Shown here one piece after another: positions 25,403-33,710 of a stretch of 53,197 bases of DNA. Below the pieces are notes generated by a model that had not been told where the DNA came from, searched no databases, and saw only the letters and a list, made by a program, of their open reading frames with translations. The translations under genes were made by a program, and so were the position numbers. How positions within the stretch are numbered: the first letter of the stretch is position 1; the number at the start of each line of letters is the position of its first letter. Origin of the DNA: Ruminococcus sp. (GTDB taxonomy: Bacteria; Bacillota; Clostridia; Oscillospirales; Ruminococcaceae); assembly GCA_022768805.1 (NCBI GenBank), contig JALELB010000012.1, forward strand, positions 1 to 53,197. The letters run 5' to 3'.

Positions 25403-27712
25403 TTATTTCTGCTTCTCGCTGTTTTCCCGCAGTGCCACCCGGCGGATCTTGCCGCTGATGGTCTTGGGCAGCTCGTCCATGAATTCCACAATTCTCGGAT
25501 ACTTGTAGGGAGCGGTATGCTCCTTCACGTAGTTCTGGATCTCCTTTTTCAGTTCTTCGGTGCCCTCCGTACCCTTGGTCAGTACGATGGATGCCTTGAC
25601 CACCTGGCCACGGATCTCGTCCGGTGCAGCAGTGATGGCACATTCCAGTACATAGGGCAGCTCCATGATGACACTTTCGATCTCGAAGGGTCCGATCCGG
25701 TAGCCGGAGGATTTGATGAGATCGTCCACACGGCCCACATACCAGAAGTAGCCGTCCTCATCCCGCCATGCGGTGTCGCCGGTGTGATATGCCCCGTCGT
25801 GCCATGCTTCCTTGGTCTTTTCCTCGTTGTTGTAATAGCCCAGATACAGACCGCAGGGTGCGCCCTTGTCGGTACGGATCACGATCTCACCGGTTTCACC
25901 GGGCTTTGCAGAAGTGCCGTCCGGCAGAACGATGTCGATGTCGTACAGGGGGCTGGGTCTGCCCATGGAGCCCACCTTGTTGGTATCTCCCACAAAGTTG
26001 GCGATGGACAGGGTGGTTTCGGTCTGGCCGAAGCCCTCCATCAGCTTGATGCCGGTAGCCTCCAGGAACCGGTTGTAAACCTCCGGGTTCAGCGCCTCTC
26101 CGGCAACCACTGCATACTTCAGGGAGGACAGATCGTACTTGGACAGATCCTCCTTGATGAAGAAGCGGAACATGGTGGGCGGTGCGCAGAAGGTGGTAAT
26201 CTGGTACTTGGCGAACATGGGCAGGATCTTGTGGGCGTCAAACCGGTCAAAGTCATAGGTGAAGACCGGCGCCTCGTTCATCCACTGACCGTACAGCTTG
26301 CCCCAGAGCGCCTTGCCCCAGCCGGTGTCGGAGATGGTGAAATGCAGACCGTTGGGGTCAACATTCTGCCAGTACTTTGCCGTCAGGAAATGACCCAGCC
26401 CGTATTTGTGGCTGTGGGTAGCAATCTTCGGGTAGCCGGTTGTACCGGAGGTGAAGAACATCAGGATCGGATCATCTCCGCAGGAGGTATCCTCCGTCCG
26501 CTCAAATTTGCCGCTGTATGCAGGCAGCTCACCATCAAAGTCATGCCAGCCCGGACGGGGACCGCCGGTGCAGATCAGGGTCTTGACCGTCTTGCACTGC
26601 TTCACTGCCCCCTCCACATGCTTGGTCACATCTCCGTCACCGGTGCAGACAATGGCGCTGACGCCGGCTGCGTCAAATCGGTACACATAGTCATGCTCCA
26701 GCAGCTGGTTGGTTGCCGGGATTGCAATTGCCCCCAGCTTATGCAGCGCCACAATGGAGAACCAGAACTGATAGTGCCGCTTCAGCACCAGCATCACCCG
26801 GTCCCCCTTCTTGATGCCCAGGGAGCGGAAGTAATTGGCGGTCATATTGGAGTAGCGCTTCATATCCGCAAAGGTAAAACGGCGCTCGGTCATATCGTTG
26901 GAAACATGCAGCATTGCCAGCTTGTCCGGGGTCTTTTCCGCAACCTTGTCCACAATATCAAAGCCGAAGTTGAAGGTGTCCGTATTGTGATATTCGATGC
27001 CGGTCAGATGGCCGAATTCATCCGTAGTGGTTGTCACAAACTTATCCGCAACCGGATGCAGCAGCCCTGCCTTGTCCACATTGGTGAGCACACGGGTCTG
27101 TACATGCTCCTTGTATTCGGGCATACCCTGTCCGTTTGGATTCATGACAATTGCATAGATCTCACAGTCCTCGCCGCCCATTGCAACCTCATCGTGGGGA
27201 GTGGAGCTGTCGTAGTAAATGGTATCACCCGGGTGAAGGATTTCACTGTGGTCACCGATGAAGATCTTCATGCAGCCCTTCACCACAATATCAAATTCCT
27301 GACCCTCATGGGACGCCATATGCAGCGGCTTGTCCAGCGCCTCCTCGGAATAAGGGATCCGTACAAAGAAGGGTTCGCTGATCTTGTGCCGGAACTGGGG
27401 CGCCAGACGGTAGTAGGCAAAGCCCTCCCGCCGCACGATGGGCAGTCCCTTGCCGGCTCTGGTTACGGTGTAGCTGGAAACCTTGGGGCTTTCACCCTCC
27501 ATCACGTCCGTGATTTCCACACCGCAGGCCTTGGCACATTTGTAGATAAACGTAAAGCTGAAGTCACTCTGTCCTGCCTCCAGCGCCTGATACTCCTCCA
27601 CGGACACATCCGTGCGCTTTGCCATTTCCTCCACGGAAAGTCCCACGTCCTCCCGCACTGCCCGGATACGCTCTGCAACCTCTTTGATTGCAAAATCCAT
27701 ATTTGTTTCCAT
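25403..27712 (-). CDS. XRE HTH - cupin - acyl-CoA synthetase (AMP-binding) fusion, T-box controlled
   Basis: 769-residue three-part protein. Residues about 9-70 form a Cro/C1-type HTH (RIRAVREDVGLSVEEMAKRT...), 105-195 a cupin (HMASHEGQEFDIVV, HPGDTIYYDSSTPHDE), and 220-769 an adenylate-forming acyl-CoA synthetase with P-loop TSGTTGYPK (421-429), GFGQTETT (560-567), YHTGD (642-646), the hinge region VGRVDDLIKSSGYRIGP and catalytic Lys755 in ISGKIRR. The enzyme part resembles medium-chain/ACSM-type synthetases (TGWGKALWG...). HTH-cupin proteins normally sense small ligands, so the fusion may let substrate or product steer enzyme or DNA binding. ATG 27712 has AAAGGAT eight bases upstream. A T-box leader ends 41 bases before the start, the sole gene it controls. 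Confidence 0.93.
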   Translation of the reverse strand: METNMDFAIKEVAERIRAVREDVGLSVEEMAKRTDVSVEEYQALEAGQSDFSFTFIYKCAKACGVEITDVMEGESPKVSSYTVTRAGKGLPIVRREGFAYYRLAPQFRHKISEPFFVRIPYSEEALDKPLHMASHEGQEFDIVVKGCMKIFIGDHSEILHPGDTIYYDSSTPHDEVAMGGEDCEIYAIVMNPNGQGMPEYKEHVQTRVLTNVDKAGLLHPVADKFVTTTTDEFGHLTGIEYHNTDTFNFGFDIVDKVAEKTPDKLAMLHVSNDMTERRFTFADMKRYSNMTANYFRSLGIKKGDRVMLVLKRHYQFWFSIVALHKLGAIAIPATNQLLEHDYVYRFDAAGVSAIVCTGDGDVTKHVEGAVKQCKTVKTLICTGGPRPGWHDFDGELPAYSGKFERTEDTSCGDDPILMFFTSGTTGYPKIATHSHKYGLGHFLTAKYWQNVDPNGLHFTISDTGWGKALWGKLYGQWMNEAPVFTYDFDRFDAHKILPMFAKYQITTFCAPPTMFRFFIKEDLSKYDLSSLKYAVVAGEALNPEVYNRFLEATGIKLMEGFGQTETTLSIANFVGDTNKVGSMGRPSPLYDIDIVLPDGTSAKPGETGEIVIRTDKGAPCGLYLGYYNNEEKTKEAWHDGAYHTGDTAWRDEDGYFWYVGRVDDLIKSSGYRIGPFEIESVIMELPYVLECAITAAPDEIRGQVVKASIVLTKGTEGTEELKKEIQNYVKEHTAPYKYPRIVEFMDELPKTISGKIRRVALRENSEKQK

Positions 27713-27752
27713 CGCATTTCATCCTTTCTGCATTCTGAAGTGCTTTGAGACG

Positions 27753-27790
27753 AAAAAAACTCGTCTCAAAGAGTTTTTCTTTGAGACGAG
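27753..27790 (-). terminator. T-box terminator hairpin with an extra third arm
   Basis: Minus strand: 12-bp perfect stem CTCGTCTCAAAG / CTTTGAGACGAG (27790-27779 and 27771-27760), loop of 7, then seven T (27759-27753). Directly after the T-run CGTCTCAAAG appears again (27752-27743) and could pair with the middle arm. Confidence 0.93.
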
Positions 27791-28010
27791 ATATGTTCCC
27801 GCGGTACCACTCAAATTGCGCATTGCGCCCCTCATCGGCTCCATCAAGCCTGTTGCCTTTACGCAGCAAATACGGAAACGCCTACTTGGCCTGGGCCGTT
27901 CAGGTTTCAGCTCGGAAGGGATCAGCAACTCGGTATCTTTTCACCGGCTTACACCAGCCGCCGGCTCTCTGCGCAAAATAATATCCGATGCAGTCTTCGT
28001 CATCGCCATT
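27753..28010 (-). promoter_or_regulatory. T-box riboswitch (leucine or isoleucine specifier) upstream of the acyl-CoA synthetase
   Basis: Minus-strand leader of about 260 bases. Stem I features: GCGATGACGAAGAC start, AGAGAG (27970-27965), apical GGCTGGTGTAAGCC, and a descending strand with GTTG-CTG-ATCCC; the specifier is best read as CTG (27925-27923, Leu) because an A follows; one frame on gives ATC (27922-27920, Ile). The T-box GAGTGGTACCGCGG lies at 27812-27799; its TGGT bulge suits a tRNA with A73, as in Leu and Ile. TTTGAG before the bulge pairs with CTCAAA in the terminator arm, forming the antiterminator. The gap 27713-28022 contains nothing else. Confidence 0.93.
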
Positions 28011-28016
28011 GATTGA

Positions 28017-28045
28017 AGTATATCACGTTCCGTCGGCTTTGTCAA
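28017..28045 (-). promoter_or_regulatory. Promoter of the T-box/acyl-CoA synthetase unit, inside the end of the LexA-like gene
   Basis: Minus strand TTGACA (28045-28040), 17 bases, TATACT (28022-28017), extended TGA. The -35 box is inside the last codons of the upstream LexA-like gene, whose stop is at 28023. Confidence 0.9.
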
Positions 28046-28583
28046 GAGCTTTTGAAAAATTTTTTTCTGTCGGCAGCATACTGCGCCATAAAGCAGCCAC
28101 AAAGCCCACGCAGCCCGGAGCATTCCCCCGAAGCAGCAGGGGGCGTCCCTCCCCGGGGCATACCGCAAGCATATCCGGCGCCGGCGGGGCACCCTGACCG
28201 ATCACCAGCAGATCCCCGGGCTGTATGCCGTATTCCCCGCCGCTCTCATCCGGCATCCGCCAGGCCACATACCGAGTTTCCACCTGGGGCAGCGGATAAA
28301 AGACGATATAGCTTTCCGCCTGCTCCGCCGCAAAATTCACCTCCGGCACCACAGGGATCCGCAGCGGGCGCCCTCCCGCCGGACGGATTCCCCGGTTCTG
28401 ATTACCCGATTTCTCCAGATAGCCCTGCGCCACCAGCAGATTGATATAGCGGTGTACGGTGGAAGTGGACTTTATCCCAAGCGCAGCGCAGATTTCCCGC
28501 ACCGAGGGCGGAATGTCTGTTGCGGAGCGCAGCCTGATGTAATCATAGACTGCTCGTGCCTGATCGTTCAGCATGCTATTCAC
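28023..28583 (-). CDS. LexA-like regulator with a degenerate autoprotease domain
   Basis: 186 residues: LexA-type winged helix at about 4-65 (IPPSVREICAALGIKSTSTVHRYINLL) joined to an S24-like domain (about 75-170). Aligned by eye to LexA, the serine is kept (DES, Ser114) but GESM has become DESG, the catalytic lysine position is Leu (PLLLRG, about 150) and the Ala-Gly cleavage site is altered (NFAAEQ). It is therefore unlikely to self-cleave and is probably not the main SOS repressor. A GTG start at 28583 has GGAA nearby; ATG 28574 is an alternative matching usual LexA N-termini. It follows murC after 44 bases. Confidence 0.85.
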   Translation of the reverse strand: MNSMLNDQARAVYDYIRLRSATDIPPSVREICAALGIKSTSTVHRYINLLVAQGYLEKSGNQNRGIRPAGGRPLRIPVVPEVNFAAEQAESYIVFYPLPQVETRYVAWRMPDESGGEYGIQPGDLLVIGQGAPPAPDMLAVCPGEGRPLLLRGNAPGCVGFVAALWRSMLPTEKNFSKALDKADGT

Positions 28584-28627
28584 TGATTTTCCGCATATAC
28601 GGGAAAATCCGCTCCTCTCCCTCGTTA

Positions 28628-30052
28628 TCAGCCCTGGGGCAGCTCCTTGGCAAGCCGGCGGGAGATTTTGTACACATCCCCGCAGCCAAGGGTAATCACC
28701 AGATCCCCGGGCTGTGCATGCTTGCAGATATAGTCACAGACCTGGTCAAAGTTGTGATACTTCCGGGTATCATTCGGCTCCTCGGTTTCGTCCTGGGGGA
28801 ACCAGACACAGCCCGGGATTTTCTCCGCCAGATTCCGGGTGAAGATATGGTAGGTGTTCTTTTCCCTGGAACCCATAATGTCCGTCAGCACAGCCGTATC
28901 CGCAATGGACAAAGCCTTTGCAAAGTCATCCAGCAGCATGGCCGTCCGGGAAAAGGTAAAGGGCTGGAATACCGCCCAAACATGCCGGTAGCCCATTTCC
29001 TTGGCTGCGTTCAGGGTCACGGTCAGCTCCGCCGGATGATGTGCGTAATCGTCCACCACCGTAACACCGCCTACCTGGGCAACCTGTTCAAAGCGCCGGC
29101 CTGCGCCCCGGAATTCACCCAGTCCCTTCTGGATGGCTTCAAAGGAAACCCCGGCATGATCCGCTGCCGCAATGGCTGCCATGGCGTTGAGCACATTGTG
29201 AATGCCGGCCACATGCAGCACAATCTCCCCCATGGGTTTCCCCAGGTGCATGGCGGTAAACCGGGTTTCCATGCCGCTGACATGCTGCACATCCGCCGCA
29301 TAGTATGCACAGTCCGGCGTGGTGCCGAAGGTAATCATTTCCTTCCCGGTAATGCCCTCCACCGCCTTGCAGGTGTTGGGGTCATTGCCGTTGTAGATGA
29401 CCGTCCGGCTGGCCCTTTCGGCAAATTTATGGAAGGACCTGATTACATTCTCCAGGGTGCCGAAGTAATCCAGATGATCCGCATCCACATTCAGAATCAC
29501 TGCCACATCCGGGTACAGCTTCAGGAAGGTATCCACAAATTCACAGGACTCACACACCATGGTTTCACTTTTTCCCGCTCTGCCGCTGCCTCCGATACAG
29601 GGCAGCTTGCCGCCGATAAAGGCGGACAGATCCACCCCGGCGGTAAAGAGAATCTGAGCCGCCATGGAGGTGGTGGTGGTTTTGCCGTGGGTGCCGCTGA
29701 TGCAGATGGCATTGCTATACTTCGCCGTCACAATCCCCAGCAGCTCGCTGCGCTCCAGCACCGGCACACCGCTTGCCCGGGCCGCAATCAGCTCCGGATT
29801 GTCCGCCATGATGGCGGCGGTGTGTACGATCAGATCCGCACCCGCAATATTCTCCGCCCGCTGCCCCAGCATCACCGGAATCCCCATGCGCCGCACTGCC
29901 TCCAGGGTCTCGGTTTCATTGTTGTCCGAGCCGGTAAGAAAATAGCCCCAGCTGTGGAGAATCTGAGCCAGAGGGTACATGCCGGAGCCGCCGATTCCGA
30001 TAAAGTGAATATGCTTTTTTCCATTTAAAATGTTTAGATTCATAATAACCAT
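28628..30052 (-). CDS. murC: UDP-N-acetylmuramate--L-alanine ligase
   Basis: Adds L-Ala to UDP-MurNAc, the first amino-acid step of peptidoglycan synthesis in the cytosol. 474 residues with the N-terminal HFIGIGGSGM nucleotide motif, Mur ligase P-loop SGTHGKTTTTS, and the DDYAHHPAE motif. Starting at ATG 30052 gives AAAGGA a spacing of about six bases; the ATG at 30043 is also possible. It is divergent from spoVG; the LexA-like gene follows in the same direction. Confidence 0.97.
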   Translation of the reverse strand: MVIMNLNILNGKKHIHFIGIGGSGMYPLAQILHSWGYFLTGSDNNETETLEAVRRMGIPVMLGQRAENIAGADLIVHTAAIMADNPELIAARASGVPVLERSELLGIVTAKYSNAICISGTHGKTTTTSMAAQILFTAGVDLSAFIGGKLPCIGGSGRAGKSETMVCESCEFVDTFLKLYPDVAVILNVDADHLDYFGTLENVIRSFHKFAERASRTVIYNGNDPNTCKAVEGITGKEMITFGTTPDCAYYAADVQHVSGMETRFTAMHLGKPMGEIVLHVAGIHNVLNAMAAIAAADHAGVSFEAIQKGLGEFRGAGRRFEQVAQVGGVTVVDDYAHHPAELTVTLNAAKEMGYRHVWAVFQPFTFSRTAMLLDDFAKALSIADTAVLTDIMGSREKNTYHIFTRNLAEKIPGCVWFPQDETEEPNDTRKYHNFDQVCDYICKHAQPGDLVITLGCGDVYKISRRLAKELPQG

Positions 30053-30071
30053 CCCATTCCTTTGTAGTTTA

Positions 30072-30103
30072 TTCACAAAACACCGCTTTGATTGTTCACA
30101 AAA
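30072..30103. repeat. Direct repeat TTCACAAAA upstream of spoVG and murC
   Basis: TTCACAAAA occurs at 30072-30080 and again at 30095-30103, 23 bases apart, in the divergent murC-spoVG control region; the second copy is inside the spoVG promoter spacer. A regulator site is possible but unproven. Confidence 0.4.
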
Positions 30104-30115
30104 ATAGTGTATAAT
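30088..30115 (+). promoter_or_regulatory. Promoter of spoVG
   Basis: TTGATT (30088-30093), 16 bases, TATAAT (30110-30115). In Bacillus spoVG uses a sigma-H promoter; this one looks like a vegetative type. Confidence 0.7.
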
Positions 30116-30198
30116 ACAGAATACAAGGAAGCATCGAATATACACCACATTTTAACACCATGCTAGACATATCCGTACAACATAAGGAGGTAGCACAC

Positions 30199-30495
30199 AT
30201 GGAAATCACAGACATCAAAATCCGGAAGATCATCACAGAAGGCAGGCTGCGTGCGGTAGTATCCGTTACGCTGGACAACATGCTTGCCGTACACGACATC
30301 AAGGTCGTCCAGGGAGACGAGCGGCTCTTCGTAGCTATGCCCAGCAGAAAGGATGAAAGCGGCGTGTTCCGGGATATTGTTCATCCCATTTCTCCCAGCG
30401 CACGGCAAATGTTTGAGCAGCAGATCCTGGAGGCCTACTCCCAGCATCTTGCATTGCTGGAGGCTGAGGAAGCCGCAAACGATGCCCTTGTATGA
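30199..30495 (+). CDS. spoVG: SpoVG RNA/DNA-binding regulator
   Basis: 98-residue regulator of septation, sporulation and virulence traits; SpoVG proteins bind nucleic acid. Begins MEITDIKIRKI and contains the conserved DIKVVQGDERLFVAMPSRK and FRDIVHPI segments. Start at 30199 is set by AAGGAGG eight bases upstream; in-frame codons upstream belong to the leader. Monocistronic with a strong terminator. Confidence 0.97.
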   Translation: MEITDIKIRKIITEGRLRAVVSVTLDNMLAVHDIKVVQGDERLFVAMPSRKDESGVFRDIVHPISPSARQMFEQQILEAYSQHLALLEAEEAANDALV

Positions 30496-30517
30496 TTCCG
30501 TTTTCTTGTAATACCAG

Positions 30518-30548
30518 GCAGGGAATGCTTACATTCCCTGCTTTTTTT
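30518..30548 (+). terminator. Intrinsic terminator after spoVG
   Basis: Stem GCAGGGAATG / CATTCCCTGC, loop CTTA, seven T. Its right half overlaps the last codons of the facing Nudix gene. Confidence 0.93.
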
Positions 30549-31101
30549 GCGTCCCGGCAAAGGCGGGATCCTCCAGCAGATAGGTTTTCATCAGGGCAAT
30601 CTGGGTCTTGGCGTCCTGAATCTCATTCTCCATGACCATGGCCACCGCTTTCTTCAGCCCGATTCGCTCCACCTCCACAAATTCGTCAGGATCCAGCTTC
30701 TGGCTGTCCCCAATCTGCAGTCCTTTTGCAAGATACATATGAATCACCTCGGTGTCATATGCGGGTGTGGGAAGCAGAGCCCCCAGATAGGTCATGGAAT
30801 CCGCCCGGGTACCGGTTTCCTCCCACAGCTCACGGATGCCGCACTGTAACGGGTCTTCACCCTTTTCCAACTTCCCGGCCGGAACCTCCAGGGTGACGCA
30901 GTGGTGGGGATAGCGGAACTGCCGCACCATCAGTACCTCTCCCTGGTCGGTCAGCGGCACCACGCACACGCCCCCGTTGTGGTGAATCACATCCCGGATG
31001 GCTTCTCTGCCGTTTTCCAGCAGCGCCACATCCCGGGTCACATGGAGGATTTTGCCTTCAAATACGGTTTCACTTTTCAGGGTCTTTTCGTTCAGATGCA
31101 T
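30529..31101 (-). CDS. Nudix hydrolase, ADP-ribose pyrophosphatase type
   Basis: 191 residues. The Nudix box GKLEKGEDPLQCGIRELWEET fits GX5EX7REUXEEXGU (shown in part), with ADP-ribose pyrophosphatase-like flanks (LMVRQFRYP, EVPAGK, PAYDTEVIHMYLA). It would hydrolyse ADP-ribose or similar nucleotide sugars. ATG 31101 is nine bases from GGAGAGG and lies inside the end of the yfhO-like gene (32-base overlap), so the two are probably coupled. Confidence 0.93.
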   Translation of the reverse strand: MHLNEKTLKSETVFEGKILHVTRDVALLENGREAIRDVIHHNGGVCVVPLTDQGEVLMVRQFRYPHHCVTLEVPAGKLEKGEDPLQCGIRELWEETGTRADSMTYLGALLPTPAYDTEVIHMYLAKGLQIGDSQKLDPDEFVEVERIGLKKAVAMVMENEIQDAKTQIALMKTYLLEDPAFAGTQKKQGM

Positions 31102-33580
31102 TTTCTGGTTCCTCTCCTTCTTCATTCCGTCCCCCGGTGTAATGGGACAGATATACCGCATACTGCATGGCGGCCGGTATATCATGCTGCACGTCGTAAT
31201 CATACCAGCAGGTGTGGAAGCATTCCTGCTGAGCCTCCCGCTTCCGGCATTTCCGGGTCAGCAGCAGATACAGCACCAGCAATACTGCGCCGCCGCCGGT
31301 AAGCCATGCACCAACCCGCAGCCCCGGGGTTTCATAGGAGAACGTAATCACGTTCTCTCCCGCCGGCGCCTCTACCGCCATAAAGCCATAGCTGACCCGT
31401 TCCACATCCACCGGCTGGCCGTTGACCTGGGCGCTCCAGCCTGCTTCATAGGGCACGCTGAAGAACACCAGATTCGGCTTATCCAGGGTGATGGCGGCGG
31501 TAAAGCCGGAGGAATCATACTGAAAGCTGTCACAGGCATGCTCCGCCCGCTCCCGGCAGGATTCCAGATAGCTTTCCTCCGTCAGGCCATAGGCGTTGTT
31601 CTGGAGGACCGGCTTCAGCAGACTGCCGTACTTCTGAATCTGCTCCTCATTGAGCACAATGGAGTTGATGAGCACTTTTTCACGGCTCATGCCGGATCTG
31701 CCCTGCACATCCTCCTCCGCGATATAGCTGTCGTAGGTAAAGCCCATCGGCACATAGTATTGGTTTTCGTACACATAAAATTCATTCTGGATGCCGGTAT
31801 AAACAAAGCCCGGCAAGCCGCAGTCGTAGGAATACTCCTCCTTTTTGGCATTATCCACCTTATCGAAATAATACTTCACCGAGAACAGTCCCCGCAGGGT
31901 GTAATGCTCGATGGGAGCCCGGGACGCCACATCCCGGGTGACGCCCACCTTGTCATAGAATTCCATAATGGAAACCGGCACCACGCTCTGGAAGGCACGC
32001 ATATTGGAATAGCCCCAGAACATGGGATAATTGTCGTAATTCTCGGATATATCGATCCGGTAAAACTGGTTTTCTTCCTCCGGCAAAGATACCTTGTCTC
32101 CGCCCTCAATGGCGATCCGGGCATAGGAATGGGGAAAGGGCCCCAGGGAAACGCCGAAATATACAATGGATGCCGTACACAGGATACATGCGCTGATGGT
32201 TAATGCCATAGCACGGCGCAGAATCGGCTCTCCATGCTTCCGGCAGATGGCCAGCCAGATCACCGCCACCAGACTGATGGCGCACAAGGCAAAGATCAGG
32301 GCAAAGTAGAGGGGATAGTTTGCAAAGTCAAACCATTTGATGTCCTCGCCGTCCTTAATGGGAATAAAGAATGCCGCCAGACAGAACAGCAGTACGCCGC
32401 CGCTGATCCAGATACCCTGCTTCAGGGAAATTTGTACATCATCCAGGGCAACGGCTGTCATCATGGCCATAATCAGAATGGGCATATAGAACCATCTTGC
32501 ATAATAGGAGCCGTTGAAGGCATAGAAGGCGGAATTCAGAATGGGGATAAAGGCACAGAGAATGGAGAACAGCGTCAGCCGGGTTGCCCAGTGTTTTTTC
32601 CGGGTTCCCAGAAATCCGATAACGCCGGTCATGGAGAACAGGGGCAGATAGCCGCCGATGGAGGCCCACTTGGCACTCTCCGTACTGAACAGATTGGGTC
32701 GGGCGGGAGCATCCGGAATCATGAAAAAGCTCTGGATAATCCGGATGATCCGGGTCCGGTCAGAATATGCCACCATATTCATGCCATAGAGGCGGTCCGC
32801 CACCCGGTTGTTTTCCAGAATGGTGAGACAAGAGGGCAGCAGCAGCACCGCCGACAGCATTACGCCAATAACTGCCTCCAGGGCAATGCTCCAGAATTTC
32901 CGCCAGCTGATGTGGAAATCCCGGCAGGTGCAGCGGAACAGGAAGTAAATCAGGACAAAGACCACCTGTCCCGCAAAGAAAAAGTAGTTGATCATGGCCA
33001 TCAGCGCCACTGCCAGAGCAAATACCCCTCGGCGGTTGTTGTTCACCCGCTCCTCCAGGGCGATCAGCAGCAGGGGAAAAAAGGCGGTCACATCCTGGAA
33101 GTGGTTGAAGAAGATATTATAGGCCTGGAAGCCGGAAAAGGCATAGAGCATGCCGCCGATGGCTGCCGCCCGGGGGCTTCGCACAAAGCGCCGGATATAG
33201 GCATAGCTGGTCATGGCGGCCATACCGTGCTTCAGGCATAAAAGCCAGGGCATCAGATAGGGCACAGCAGCGCTCGGAAAGGGAATGGTCAGCCAGAAGA
33301 AGGGACTGCCCAGCAGGTAAAAGGAGTAGGAGCCGATAAAATTCGCGCCCAGATCCGTCTCCCAGTTCCAGCCGAACTGACCGCTGCGGACTGCGTCATG
33401 GGCAAGGTGATAAAACGGAATCTGCTGGGAATTGAAATCTCCGTAATAGATGAAGTATCCCTTGTTGAAGATCACAATGGGCAGCAGCACCACCATCAGT
33501 GTGCAAAAGCCCAGCAGAAACATCCGCAGATACTGACGCTTGCCATCCTCCTGGATCAGAAACAGGTTCTTTTTGACCAT
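31070..33580 (-). CDS. YfhO family membrane protein
   Basis: 836-residue multi-pass protein of the GT-C-like YfhO family; some members are needed to glycosylate lipoteichoic acid. About 12-13 hydrophobic helices occupy residues 20-470, with the signature YYGDFNSQQIPFYH in the first external loop and GFQAYNIFFNHFQD; then a large beta-rich outer domain (about 480-800) and one last membrane helix (TGGGAVLLVLYLLL). ATG 33580 has GGAGGG; -10 TATAAT at 33603-33598 (minus) with extended TGG. The Nudix gene follows with overlap. Confidence 0.9.
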   Translation of the reverse strand: MVKKNLFLIQEDGKRQYLRMFLLGFCTLMVVLLPIVIFNKGYFIYYGDFNSQQIPFYHLAHDAVRSGQFGWNWETDLGANFIGSYSFYLLGSPFFWLTIPFPSAAVPYLMPWLLCLKHGMAAMTSYAYIRRFVRSPRAAAIGGMLYAFSGFQAYNIFFNHFQDVTAFFPLLLIALEERVNNNRRGVFALAVALMAMINYFFFAGQVVFVLIYFLFRCTCRDFHISWRKFWSIALEAVIGVMLSAVLLLPSCLTILENNRVADRLYGMNMVAYSDRTRIIRIIQSFFMIPDAPARPNLFSTESAKWASIGGYLPLFSMTGVIGFLGTRKKHWATRLTLFSILCAFIPILNSAFYAFNGSYYARWFYMPILIMAMMTAVALDDVQISLKQGIWISGGVLLFCLAAFFIPIKDGEDIKWFDFANYPLYFALIFALCAISLVAVIWLAICRKHGEPILRRAMALTISACILCTASIVYFGVSLGPFPHSYARIAIEGGDKVSLPEEENQFYRIDISENYDNYPMFWGYSNMRAFQSVVPVSIMEFYDKVGVTRDVASRAPIEHYTLRGLFSVKYYFDKVDNAKKEEYSYDCGLPGFVYTGIQNEFYVYENQYYVPMGFTYDSYIAEEDVQGRSGMSREKVLINSIVLNEEQIQKYGSLLKPVLQNNAYGLTEESYLESCRERAEHACDSFQYDSSGFTAAITLDKPNLVFFSVPYEAGWSAQVNGQPVDVERVSYGFMAVEAPAGENVITFSYETPGLRVGAWLTGGGAVLLVLYLLLTRKCRKREAQQECFHTCWYDYDVQHDIPAAMQYAVYLSHYTGGRNEEGEEPENASERKDPEK

Positions 33581-33710
33581 AAGTCCCTCCAATGATGATT
33601 ATACCACGAATTCCCTCAAACTGGAATAGGGATTTCAAAAAAAGTTTTGGTGATTTCCTACAAATCGGATGTATCCGGGCACCCCGGCACCCACTGCCGC
33701 ATAGAATGCA

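Noticed and set aside
25148..27748. A very long open frame (866 codons) on the plus strand opposite the acyl-CoA synthetase gene.
   Set aside because: It is antisense to a gene with clear conserved motifs, its translation is low-complexity and resembles no protein, and GC-rich third positions commonly open such frames.
28023..28583. Calling the LexA-like gene the SOS repressor lexA.
   Set aside because: The catalytic lysine and the Ala-Gly cleavage site appear lost, so the name would overstate the evidence.
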